A DNA stretch of 64,000 nucleotides from an uncultured Ramlibacter sp. (GTDB lineage: Bacteria; Pseudomonadota; Gammaproteobacteria; Burkholderiales; Burkholderiaceae_C), in contig NZ_CAKZHQ010000026.1 in assembly GCF_936925435.1 (NCBI RefSeq), forward strand, positions 20,518 through 84,517. Direction: 5' to 3'. The notes beneath the pieces are model-generated. The model was not told the DNA's origin and made no database searches. It saw nothing but the letters and a program-made list of their open reading frames with translations. How positions within the stretch are numbered: position 1 is the stretch's first letter; every line of letters begins with the position of its first letter. A program made the translations under genes and the position numbers. Shown in pieces: positions 6,949 through 15,011 of the stretch.

Positions 6949-9107
6949 CCATGGCTTCCTCCTCTGCGTCCGCGCAGTCCCCGTCCGGGGACGGCGTGGC
7001 CTGGCTGGACCGCGTCATGCGGCGCATCCGGCCCGCCGATGCGGTCCTGCCGGTGCTGCCGCCGGCGCTGGAAGAGGCCTGGCACACCGTCGCCCTGACT
7101 TGTGGCCTGAGCTCGGCGCAGCTGGCCCAGGAAGTGGCGCGCCAGTCCGGCCTGCGCAGCGAGTCCCTGCCCGCGCTGCTCTCGCCGGAAGCGGTGGCGT
7201 GGCTGCGTGCGCCGGCCGCCCGCAACGTCTATGCGGTGCCTGTGCGCAAGGAAGAAGGCTATCTGGTGATCGCGGTCTGCAATCCCACCGTGCCCGACCT
7301 GCTGGAGCGCCTGCGCTTTGCCAGTGACATGCCGGTGGAGGTGGTGATCGCGCCGCCGGAAGACATCCGCCGCGCGCGCGACAGCCTGCTCGACGATATC
7401 GGCGGCGGCGTCGGCTCCGCCAGGAGTATTGCCGCGGCGGAAGGGACGCTTGGGCAGGGCCTGGGCGGCGGCGAGTTCCATGTGGAGGACCGCGGCTCCG
7501 ATGCGCCGGTGGTGCGCCTGTGCGACATGATGCTGCGCCAGGCCATCTTGCACCAGGCCAGCGACATCCATGCCCAGCCGCTGGGCGCCAGCGGTCTGGT
7601 GCGCATGCGCGTGGACGGTCGGCTGCGCAAGGCGGGCCGCCTGCCGTTGGATGTGCTGCAGCGCCTGATCGCCCGCGTCAAGGCCGTGGCGGGCATGGAC
7701 CCGACCGACCGCATGCATCCGCAGGATGGCCGCGCCCGCGCCTTCCTGGACAAGAAGATGCTGGACCTGCGCATTTCCACGCTGCCCGTCAGCGGCGGCG
7801 AGAAGCTGGTGATCCGCTTGCTGGGCGGCCACAGCGTGCTGCAACTGGACGACCTGGATCTGCCCGAGGTGGAGCGCCGGCAGGTCCAGCACCTGGTCGA
7901 TGCCAGCATGGGCATGGTGCTGGTGGCCGGCCCCACGGGCTCGGGCAAGACCACGACGCTGTACAGCGTGCTCAATGCCAAGAATGATCCCGATCTGAGC
8001 ATCGTCACGGTGGAGGACCCGGTCGAGATCCGCATGCCCATGCTGGCCCAGATCGAAGTCAATCCGCGCGCCGGCCTGGACTTCGTCAACGCCCTGCGTT
8101 CGGTCGTGCGGCAGGACCCCGACATCGTGCTGATCGGCGAGATCCGCGATGCTGAAACCGCCGGCATCGCCATGCAGGCCGCCATCACCGGCCACCTGGT
8201 GTTCGCGTCCATCCATGCCAACGATGCGGTCAGCGTGCTGCCCCGGCTGGGCAAGCTGGGTGTGGACACCAACCTGGCGGCCGAGGCGGTGCGCGGTGTG
8301 ATCTCGCAGCGGCTGCTGCGCACCCTGTGCCCCAGGTGCGCAAGGCCGGCGCAGGCGCCCTGGACGCCCGCCGAAAGCTGGCTGATGGCCCATGCCGGCC
8401 TGCAGGGCAGCCTGCGCGCTGTCGGCTGCGGGGCCTGCGCCGGCAGCGGCTACAAGGGCCGGTGCAGCTTCATGCAGGTGCTCACGGTGACGCAGGAAGT
8501 CGCCGGCCTGCTCGACCACGGCGCGCCGCTGAGCGCGGTGCGCGCGCTGGCGCGCCAGCAGGGCATGCGCACGCTGGCCGAAAGCGCGCTGGACCGCGTG
8601 CGGCGCGGCCAGACTTCGGTCGAGGAGGTGTTGCGCGAGATGGGCACGGACTTCTGGCGTGACGCGGCCATGGCTTTCGGCACGCCCGCGCCGCAGGAGG
8701 CCATCCGCGCCAGCGGGCTGCCAGCGCCGGCCGAAGACCACGGCGCCGCGATGCTGATGGTGCGCGACGAGAAGTGGCGCAAAGTGTTGAGAGACTGGTT
8801 CCAGCAGCTGGGGTGGCGGATTGTGGAGGCAGCGACGGAGGACGAGGTGCGCGCCATCATGCAGGACGATGCCGACTTCGGCCTGGCCGTGATCGATCTC
8901 GAGCAGCTGCGCCCGGACCGCATGCGCGCGATGTTCGAGCTGCGCGCCAGCATGGGGGGCACCTTCTTGCCAGGGCTGTTTTTCGAGCACCCCGGCTACG
9001 AGGAATTCCATCTGTACATCCGGCAGCAAGCGCGCGTCCTGCTGGCCCCGCGACCGCACAGCATCACACAGCTGGGCCAGCAGATCGAGTATGCGCTGAG
9101 CAGCTGA
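6945..9107 (+). CDS. GspE/PilB-type secretion ATPase with C-terminal receiver-like extension
   Basis: A 720-residue protein. The start could be GTG at 6945, overlapping the previous stop as GTGA, or ATG at 6951. An N-terminal T2SSE_N-like region is followed by the ATPase core: Walker A GPTGSGKTT (residues 329-337), Asp box, Walker B DIVLIGEIRD (393-402) and a zinc-type tetracysteine, CPRC (462) with CGAC (495). After about residue 600 there is an extra ~115-residue domain (LMVRDEKWRKVL, DFGLAVIDLEQLRPD) with an alternating pattern reminiscent of a response-regulator receiver. It powers pilus or pseudopilus assembly in its family; no platform protein or secretin gene is nearby. Confidence 0.88.
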   Translation: MTMASSSASAQSPSGDGVAWLDRVMRRIRPADAVLPVLPPALEEAWHTVALTCGLSSAQLAQEVARQSGLRSESLPALLSPEAVAWLRAPAARNVYAVPVRKEEGYLVIAVCNPTVPDLLERLRFASDMPVEVVIAPPEDIRRARDSLLDDIGGGVGSARSIAAAEGTLGQGLGGGEFHVEDRGSDAPVVRLCDMMLRQAILHQASDIHAQPLGASGLVRMRVDGRLRKAGRLPLDVLQRLIARVKAVAGMDPTDRMHPQDGRARAFLDKKMLDLRISTLPVSGGEKLVIRLLGGHSVLQLDDLDLPEVERRQVQHLVDASMGMVLVAGPTGSGKTTTLYSVLNAKNDPDLSIVTVEDPVEIRMPMLAQIEVNPRAGLDFVNALRSVVRQDPDIVLIGEIRDAETAGIAMQAAITGHLVFASIHANDAVSVLPRLGKLGVDTNLAAEAVRGVISQRLLRTLCPRCARPAQAPWTPAESWLMAHAGLQGSLRAVGCGACAGSGYKGRCSFMQVLTVTQEVAGLLDHGAPLSAVRALARQQGMRTLAESALDRVRRGQTSVEEVLREMGTDFWRDAAMAFGTPAPQEAIRASGLPAPAEDHGAAMLMVRDEKWRKVLRDWFQQLGWRIVEAATEDEVRAIMQDDADFGLAVIDLEQLRPDRMRAMFELRASMGGTFLPGLFFEHPGYEEFHLYIRQQARVLLAPRPHSITQLGQQIEYALSS

Positions 9108-9128
9108 GGCTTTGGCTACACTGTAAGC

Positions 9129-10364
9129 ATGCATATCATCGTGTTGGGAACGGGCATCGTCGGCGCCTGCACGGCGGCCTGGTTGCAGCGCGACGGCCAC
9201 CGCATTACCTTCGTCTCGCCGCTGCCGCCGGGCCAGGCCTGTTCCTTCGGCAATGCCGGCTCGCTCTCGCCCAGCGCCTGCCTGCCGGTGGGCATGCCAG
9301 GCATGTGGAAGCAGGTGCCAGGCTGGCTGCGCGACCCGGACGGCCCGCTGCGCATCCGCCCGCGTTATCTGCACAAGGTCCTGCCCTGGATGCTGCGCTT
9401 TCTGCGCGCCTCTTCGCGCGAGGAAGTGGTGCGCATCGCCGGCGCCCTGCGTGGCCTGCTGGCGCCCATCTTCGACAGCTACGACCCCTTGCTGGCCCAT
9501 GCCAACGCGCAGCACCTGGTGCGCCGCACCGGCTGTCTCTACGTCTATGGATCGGACGCCTCGGCGGCGCGCTGGAAGTGGGGCATGGACCTGCGCCGCA
9601 ATCTGGGCGTGGAACTGCAGGAGGTCAGCGGCGCCCAGTTGCAGGCGCTGGAGCCCGACCTGGCAGAACGCTTCGGCTACGCCCTGCTGGCGCCGGACAA
9701 CGGCTCGACCACCGATCCTGAGGCCCTGGTGAAGGCCTTGCACGCGCAGTGCGTGGCCGACGGCGCCGACGACATCGCCGGCTTTGCCCTGGGCTTCGAG
9801 CAGCAGGGCGACCGCGTGACGGCGGTGCGCCTGGGCGATGGCCGCGCTCTGGAATGCGATGGCGTGGTGGTGGCCACCGGCGCCTGGTCCTCGCCGCTGG
9901 CCCACTCACTGGGCCTGGACGTGCCGCTGGAAACCCAGCGCGGCTACCACGTCACGGTGCAGAGCAACAACCTGGCGCTGCGGCACACGGTGATGGCGCC
10001 CGAGTACAACATGATGGTCAATCCCATGGCCATGGGCCTGCGGCTGGCCGGCAGCGTGGAGTTCGCCGGCCTGACGGCCAGCCCCGACTGGCGCCGCGCC
10101 GATGTGTTGCTGGACAAGGGTCGCGAGATATTCCCGCGCCTGGACATCTCACGCAGCACGCGCTGGATGGGCCACCGGCCCTGCCTGCCCGACAGCCTGC
10201 CGGTGATCGGCCGCGCGCCGCGCACCGCCAACGCCTGGCTGGCCTTCGGCCACGGCCATGTGGGCATGTGCGGCGGCGCCAGCACGGGCCGCGAGATCGC
10301 CCACCTGGTGGCCGGCCGCGCGCCGCAGGTGGACCTGCGGCCCTTCAGCCCCGAGCGCTTCTGA
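9129..10364 (+). CDS. DadA-like FAD-dependent D-amino-acid dehydrogenase
   Basis: A 411-residue protein. The N terminus carries the dinucleotide-binding motif GTGIVGACTAAWL (GxGxxG at residues 7-12), followed by QACSFGNAGSLSPSA as in DadA. The C-terminal FAD-contact region reads HRPCLPDSLPVIGRAP and FGHGHVGMCGGASTGR. DadA enzymes deaminate D-amino acids oxidatively at the membrane and feed electrons to quinone. It is the first of four co-directional genes with a hydantoinase-like protein, a Bug receptor and a dehalogenase, so its substrate may be an unusual D-amino acid or N-carbamoyl derivative rather than D-alanine. Confidence 0.85.
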   Translation: MHIIVLGTGIVGACTAAWLQRDGHRITFVSPLPPGQACSFGNAGSLSPSACLPVGMPGMWKQVPGWLRDPDGPLRIRPRYLHKVLPWMLRFLRASSREEVVRIAGALRGLLAPIFDSYDPLLAHANAQHLVRRTGCLYVYGSDASAARWKWGMDLRRNLGVELQEVSGAQLQALEPDLAERFGYALLAPDNGSTTDPEALVKALHAQCVADGADDIAGFALGFEQQGDRVTAVRLGDGRALECDGVVVATGAWSSPLAHSLGLDVPLETQRGYHVTVQSNNLALRHTVMAPEYNMMVNPMAMGLRLAGSVEFAGLTASPDWRRADVLLDKGREIFPRLDISRSTRWMGHRPCLPDSLPVIGRAPRTANAWLAFGHGHVGMCGGASTGREIAHLVAGRAPQVDLRPFSPERF

Positions 10365-10374
10365 GGGTCTTGCA

Positions 10375-12390
10375 GTGAAGCGCGTCGCCCTGGTCTGCAC
10401 GCAAGGCTTCGCCGATGTGTTGACGCTGGGCCGGCAAAACCGCGCCGATCCTTACGCGCGCCATGTGCCGCCGTCGCTGTGGATTTCGGCCGTGCCCGAT
10501 GCGATGCGCTTCGAGGTGGCAGGCCGGATCGAAGCCGCCGGCCGCGAGGCGCAGCCGCTCGATTGCAGCGATCTCGTCGCGCAGTTGCAGGCCCTGCCGC
10601 AGCCGCCCGAGGCCATCGCGGTCTGCCTGTTGTTCGCCCACGCCAATCCGGCGCACGAGCTGCAGGTGCAGGCAAGCTTGCAGCAGGCCTTTCCCCATGC
10701 GCAGGTGCTGTGCTCGCACGCGGTCTTGCCGCAGTCCGGCGAGTTCGAGCGCAGCGTGGCCACGGTGCAGGCCGCGGGCGGTGCTCTGTCCGATGCAGGC
10801 GCTGTGCAGTCACAGCGCCTGCAAGACCTGTCCGCCACCTTGGAAGACCTGGCCGACCGCATGCAGGCCTGCCTGGTCGCCAACGCAGTTTCCTCGGTGG
10901 TGCGCGAGGCCATGGACTGCGCGGCCGCCGTCTTCCTGCCCGACGGCCGCATGCTGGCCCAGGCGCGCAGCCTGCCCTTGCTGCTGGGCAGCCTGGCGCC
11001 CGCTGTGGCTGGCCTGCTGGATGTGTTTGCGGCCAGCGCCATGCGGGAGGGCGACGGCTATTTGAGCAACGACCCCTGGAGCGGCGGCACCCACCTGCCG
11101 GACTTCGTGCTGCTGCGGCCTGTGCTGCTGCAAGGTCGCGTGCAGGTGCTGGTCGCGTGCATCCTGCACCACCAGGACGTGGGCGGCAGCACGCCCGGCT
11201 CGGTGCCCACCAACGCCACCTCCATCCACCAGGAGGGGCTGCGCATCCCCCCGGTGCAGCTGTATGCGGGCGGTGCATTGGACGCGCCGCTGTCGCAATT
11301 GCTGCGCGCCAACAGCCGCATGCCCGACAACCTGGCGGGCGACCTGCAAGCCCAGTGGCTGGCACTGGCACAGGGCGCGCAAGAGGTGCAGACCCTGGTC
11401 GCCACACAAGGAGCGCAGGCTTTTGCCGCGCAGTGCGAGGCCGCCATCGCCGCCAGCGAAGCAGCCGTGCGCGCTGCGCTGGTTGCCGCACCGGACGGCG
11501 ACTACAGCTTCGACGATGCGCTCGATGGCGACGGCATCAGCGACGCGCCCGTGCGCATCGCCGTATGCTTGCGCAAGCGCGGCGCGCAGCTGGAGGTGGA
11601 CCTGACGCAATGCGCGCCGCAGACCGCGGGGCCGGTGAACGCCTCACGCGGCGCGGTCTGGGCGGCGGTGAGCTACTTCGCCCGCATGCTGGCGCCACAG
11701 GCCGCCAGTAACCACGGCTGCACCGCGGCGCTGCAACTGCGCAGCACGCCCGGCACCGTGGTCGACCCGGCCTTTCCCGCCGCGGTCAATGCGCGCACCA
11801 ACCTGGTCAAGCTGCTGGCCAATGCGCTGCTGGGCGCCTGGGCCCAGGCTAGTCCGCAGGCCTGCCCCGCACCCAACGCCGGTGTGGCCGTCGTGCTCTC
11901 GCTCAGCGGCAGCCGCAGCGACGGCGCACGCTGGATGTACACCGAGATCATTGCCTCGGCCGCCGGCGGCGCACCCTGGTCGGCCGGTGGCTCGGGCGTG
12001 TCCACCGACGTGGGCAATGCGCGCAGCACACCGGCCGAGGTGATCGAGGCGCAGGCGCCGCTGCGCATGGAGCGTGTCGCGCTGCGCCGCGGTTCCGGCG
12101 GCGCCGGCCGCCATGCGGGTGGCGATGGCGTGCTGCGTGCCTACCGCCTGCTCGAAGGCGAGGGCCTGGTGTCCTACCGCGGCGAACGCCACAGCACGCC
12201 GGCCCAGGGCGCGGCCGGTGGCCGCCCCGGCGCTTGCGGCAGCGCGCGCATCGAGCGCGCCGATGGCAGCGTGCAGCCACTGCCCGCCAAGGCCCGCGTC
12301 GCCTGGCGCGCCGGCGACCTGCTGGTCATCGAGACCGCCGGCGGCGGCGGCTGGGGTCAACCCGCTGCGCCCGGCGCGCAATTTGCGTGA
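10375..12390 (+). CDS. Hydantoinase B/oxoprolinase with fused HyuA-derived N-terminal segment
   Basis: A 671-residue protein starting at GTG 10 bp after dadA. Residues 1 to about 125 match part of hydantoinase A, the second half of its N-terminal domain (RVALVCTQGFADVLTLGRQN, AVCLLFAHANPAHE, EFERSVATV), but HyuA's beginning and its ATPase core are missing. From about residue 130 the sequence is typical HyuB: NDPWSGGTHLPDFVLL, ILHHQDVGG and the C-terminal GGGGWGQP. HyuB normally acts with full-length HyuA in ATP-dependent opening of hydantoins, oxoproline or N-methylhydantoin. No complete HyuA gene is in the window. Either a lineage-specific fusion or the result of an internal deletion. Confidence 0.82.
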   Translation: MKRVALVCTQGFADVLTLGRQNRADPYARHVPPSLWISAVPDAMRFEVAGRIEAAGREAQPLDCSDLVAQLQALPQPPEAIAVCLLFAHANPAHELQVQASLQQAFPHAQVLCSHAVLPQSGEFERSVATVQAAGGALSDAGAVQSQRLQDLSATLEDLADRMQACLVANAVSSVVREAMDCAAAVFLPDGRMLAQARSLPLLLGSLAPAVAGLLDVFAASAMREGDGYLSNDPWSGGTHLPDFVLLRPVLLQGRVQVLVACILHHQDVGGSTPGSVPTNATSIHQEGLRIPPVQLYAGGALDAPLSQLLRANSRMPDNLAGDLQAQWLALAQGAQEVQTLVATQGAQAFAAQCEAAIAASEAAVRAALVAAPDGDYSFDDALDGDGISDAPVRIAVCLRKRGAQLEVDLTQCAPQTAGPVNASRGAVWAAVSYFARMLAPQAASNHGCTAALQLRSTPGTVVDPAFPAAVNARTNLVKLLANALLGAWAQASPQACPAPNAGVAVVLSLSGSRSDGARWMYTEIIASAAGGAPWSAGGSGVSTDVGNARSTPAEVIEAQAPLRMERVALRRGSGGAGRHAGGDGVLRAYRLLEGEGLVSYRGERHSTPAQGAAGGRPGACGSARIERADGSVQPLPAKARVAWRAGDLLVIETAGGGGWGQPAAPGAQFA

Positions 12391-12425
12391 GACTGCTTTT
12401 GTCTTCTTTCTTCGAGGCTGTCCCC

Positions 12426-13409
12426 ATGAACCTGCATCGACGCCATCTTGCTTCTCTCTTGTCGGCCTGCCTGCTCGCGGCGCTGCCGCTGGCCGCCTTC
12501 GCCCAAGCTTTTCCTGCCAAGCCGATTCGCATCGTCGTGCCCTTCCCGCCGGGCGGCAGCACCGACTTGCTGGCGCGCCGCCTGGGCGAAAAGCTCGCCA
12601 CGTCCATGGGCCAGCCTGTGGTGGTGGAGAACAAGCCCGGCGCCGGCGGCACCACCGGCGCCGACCATGTGGCCAAGTCGCCGGCCGACGGCTACACCCT
12701 GCTGATGGGCGTGACCGGCAGCAATGCGATTGCCGCCAGCCTCTATCCCAAGATGCCCTACGACACGCTCAAGGACTTCACGCCCGTCAGCCAGGTGGTG
12801 TCGGCGCCCCTGGTGCTGGCCGTCAACAGCGCCAGTCCCATCAAGACCGTCAAGGACTACCTGGCCGCCGCCAAGGCCAAGCCCATGGACTACGGCACGC
12901 CAGGCAACGGCACCTCCATGCATCTGACGGCCGAGATGTTCGACCTGGCCACCGGCGCCAAGCTCACGCACATCCCCTACAAGGGCAGCGCGCCCGCACT
13001 CAACGACATGCTGGGCGGCTCGCTGCAGTCCATGTTCGGCGACTTCCTGGTGCTGCTGCCGCAGATCAAGGCCGGCAAGGTGCGGCCCATCGCAGTGACG
13101 TCCGCGCGGCGCCATCCCATGCTGCCGGAGGTGCCCACCCTGGCCGAGAGCGGCGTGCCGGGGCTGGAGAAGTTCGAAGCGTCCTCCTGGCAGGGGCTGT
13201 TCGCCCCTGCCGGCCTGCCGCGCGAGGTGCTGGCCAAACTCAACGCCGAGACGGTCAAGGCGCTGGACAGCGCCGACATCAAGGAGTTCTTCGGCAGCCA
13301 GGGCTTCATCGTCGGCGGCAGCACGCCCGAGCAGTTCAGGGCCTTGATCGAGGCCGAGGTGCCCAAGTGGGGCCGCGTGATCAAGGCTGCCAATGTCAAG
13401 GTGGATTGA
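12426..13409 (+). CDS. Bug-family tripartite tricarboxylate transporter substrate-binding protein
   Basis: A 327-residue protein with signal peptide ending AAFA-QA. The mature start AFPAKPIRIVVPFPPGGSTD is the Bug-family signature, followed by VVVENKPGAGGTTGADHVAKS and the conserved late region THIPYKGSAPAL. Bug receptors are periplasmic and bind carboxylates and amino acids such as Glu, Asp and nicotinate; many are orphans with no TctAB permease nearby, as here. Position between a hydantoinase-like gene and a dehalogenase suggests capture of the compound this operon degrades. Confidence 0.92.
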   Translation: MNLHRRHLASLLSACLLAALPLAAFAQAFPAKPIRIVVPFPPGGSTDLLARRLGEKLATSMGQPVVVENKPGAGGTTGADHVAKSPADGYTLLMGVTGSNAIAASLYPKMPYDTLKDFTPVSQVVSAPLVLAVNSASPIKTVKDYLAAAKAKPMDYGTPGNGTSMHLTAEMFDLATGAKLTHIPYKGSAPALNDMLGGSLQSMFGDFLVLLPQIKAGKVRPIAVTSARRHPMLPEVPTLAESGVPGLEKFEASSWQGLFAPAGLPREVLAKLNAETVKALDSADIKEFFGSQGFIVGGSTPEQFRALIEAEVPKWGRVIKAANVKVD

Positions 13410-14105
13410 ATGAAGGACGTCCAGGTCCTGGCCTTCGACATCTTCGGCACGGTGGTCGACTGGCACGGCAGCATCGTTCGCGAGATGCAGGCCTTGCATC
13501 CGCAGGTCGATGGTGATGCCTTCGCCATCGCCTGGCGCGCAGGCTACAAGCCGGCAATGGCGCGCGTGATGTCCGGCGAGCTCGGCTGGACACGGATCGA
13601 CGATCTGCACCGCATCATCCTGGACCAGATCCTGCCGCAGTTCGGCCTGGAAGGCCTCCATGAGGAGCAGCGCGTGCACCTGAACAAGGTCTGGCACAGG
13701 CTGGCTCCCTGGCCCGACAGCGTGGAGGGCCTGACGCGCCTCAAGCGCAGGTACACGATCTGCAGTTTGTCCAACGGCAACATCGGCCTGCTGACCAACA
13801 TGGCCAAGCGCGCCGGCCTGCCCTGGGATTGCGTGCTGTCGGCCGAGGTCTTCCGTGCCTACAAGCCCGACCCCGCCACCTACCTGGGCGTGGCCAGGGT
13901 CTTCGACCTCGCGCCCCAGGAAGTGGCCCTGGTCGCCGCCCACCACGACGACCTGGCCGGCGCCCGCGCCTGCGGCCTGCGCACGGCCTACATCGAAAGG
14001 CCGCTGGAGTTCGGCGCCACGCGCCCTAAGGATGTGGCGCCACGGCCGGAGAACTCGCTGCACTGCGCCAGCCTCACTGCGCTGGCGGACCAGTTGGGTC
14101 TGTAG
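13410..14105 (+). CDS. Haloacid dehalogenase type II (HAD superfamily)
   Basis: A 231-residue protein with an ATG immediately after the Bug-receptor TGA. HAD motif I is AFDIFGTVVDW with nucleophile Asp10; motif II is SLSNGN; motif III is the Lys in YKPDPATYL; and motif IV region reads VAAHHDDLAGAR. The FGT-V-VDW and HxDD patterns fit the L-2-haloacid dehalogenase group, which hydrolyses C-halogen bonds of 2-haloalkanoates, but many members act on phosphate esters. Last gene of the dadA operon. Confidence 0.82.
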   Translation: MKDVQVLAFDIFGTVVDWHGSIVREMQALHPQVDGDAFAIAWRAGYKPAMARVMSGELGWTRIDDLHRIILDQILPQFGLEGLHEEQRVHLNKVWHRLAPWPDSVEGLTRLKRRYTICSLSNGNIGLLTNMAKRAGLPWDCVLSAEVFRAYKPDPATYLGVARVFDLAPQEVALVAAHHDDLAGARACGLRTAYIERPLEFGATRPKDVAPRPENSLHCASLTALADQLGL

Positions 14106-14188
14106 TACCCGGCTGACAGGGGAAGGCGTCCTGCGCCGAATGCGGGCCTGTACATGCCCGCCCACCATGGCTGGACAGGAGGTGCCCC

Positions 14189-14434
14189 ATGTGCCCGATC
14201 GATCCCAGCCCCCACTTCAGCCAGGTCTTGCAGCCGCCGCCTGACCATGAGTTCCCCCAGGCCAAGGTCCACGGCAAGCAGCCGCCCCAGCCCGACGTCG
14301 GCCAACGCCCCGCGCTGCCCATCGCGCCCGAAAAGATGGCGGTGGACGTGGAGGACGAGGATGAGGACCCCGTCATCGACAGCGGCCCCGGCATCGCCGA
14401 TGGCCTGCATCCGCTGCGCAAGCAAAGGGGCTGA
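14189..14434 (+). CDS. Small acidic/proline-rich hypothetical protein
   Basis: An 81-residue ORF with AGGAGG seven bases before its ATG, the strongest argument that it is real. It starts MCPIDPSPHFSQVLQPPPDH, is rich in Pro, and has a DVEDEDEDPVIDSGPG acidic patch. No transmembrane segment, signal peptide or recognised domain. Probably intrinsically disordered. Followed within 5 bp by another proline-rich ORF. Confidence 0.6.
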   Translation: MCPIDPSPHFSQVLQPPPDHEFPQAKVHGKQPPQPDVGQRPALPIAPEKMAVDVEDEDEDPVIDSGPGIADGLHPLRKQRG

Positions 14435-14438
14435 ACGC

Positions 14439-14612
14439 ATGGCGACCGACCCGAACATGCCGGCGCCCGAACCGCTGCCGCCGCTGTGTCCCGAGCCCGG
14501 TGGTCCTGGCGGGCCGCAGCCCGTCGTGCCGCCCACGGAAGACGGCCAGCTGCCCGAGCCGCCCATCCGGCTGCCCGGCCAGCCGGGTCCGCCCGAGCGC
14601 GTCCAGCGCTAG
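14439..14612 (+). CDS. Small proline-rich hypothetical protein
   Basis: A 57-residue ORF, almost one third proline (PAPEPLPPLCPEPGGPGGPQ), starting four bases after the previous ORF stops. No ribosome binding site beyond the preceding coding region, so it would depend on coupling. Its TAG overlaps the CTA (reverse stop) of the convergent ridA. No family recognised; it could be non-coding. Confidence 0.4.
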   Translation: MATDPNMPAPEPLPPLCPEPGGPGGPQPVVPPTEDGQLPEPPIRLPGQPGPPERVQR

Positions 14613-14950
14613 ACGGCCGCAGTCACCACGATCTCCAGCCGCCACTGTTTGCCTGCCAGCGCGGCCTGCACCGTGGCGCGCGGCGGCGCGTTGCCCGGCG
14701 CCACCCAGGCATCCCAAGCCTGGTTCATGCCTTCGAAGTCGGCCAGGTCGGCCAGGAAGATCTGGGCCATGAGGATGCGGCTCTTGTCGCTGCCGGCGCG
14801 TGCCAGCAAGGCATCGATGGCGGCGAGCACCTGGCGTGTCTGGCCCTGGATGTCCAGGCTGCCATCCTCGGGAATCTGGCCGGCGAGGTAGGCCGTGCCG
14901 TTGTGGATGGCCATTTCGGACAGGCGCGCTCCGACGTCGAATCTCTGCAT
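14609..14950 (-). CDS. RidA-family enamine/imine deaminase
   Basis: A 113-residue protein. Starting at MQRFDVGARLSEMAIHNGTA gives the usual RidA beginning; longer starts add only unconserved residues. AYLAGQIPEDGSLDIQGQTRQVLAAID and the C-terminal PPRATVQAALAGKQWRLEI are family hallmarks, including the arginine in PPRATVQ that binds the carboxylate of imine substrates. RidA proteins hydrolyse reactive enamine/imine intermediates made by PLP- and FAD-dependent amino-acid enzymes. It lies 61 bp downstream of putA on the same strand, which fits clean-up during proline catabolism. Confidence 0.88.
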   Translation of the reverse strand: MQRFDVGARLSEMAIHNGTAYLAGQIPEDGSLDIQGQTRQVLAAIDALLARAGSDKSRILMAQIFLADLADFEGMNQAWDAWVAPGNAPPRATVQAALAGKQWRLEIVVTAAV

Positions 14951-15011
14951 GGTGCTGGTTCCTTGTTCAATGGCGAGGATAACGCCCGTGCCGGCAGGCA
15001 GATGATGGCCG

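Noticed and set aside
6891..9905. A 1004-codon open frame on the minus strand
   Set aside because: It lies opposite the secretion ATPase and dadA, is His/Gln/Arg-rich and has no domain. Long antisense frames are expected at this GC content.
12357..14168. A 603-codon minus-strand open frame
   Set aside because: Antisense to the Bug receptor and dehalogenase, both of which have clear family motifs.
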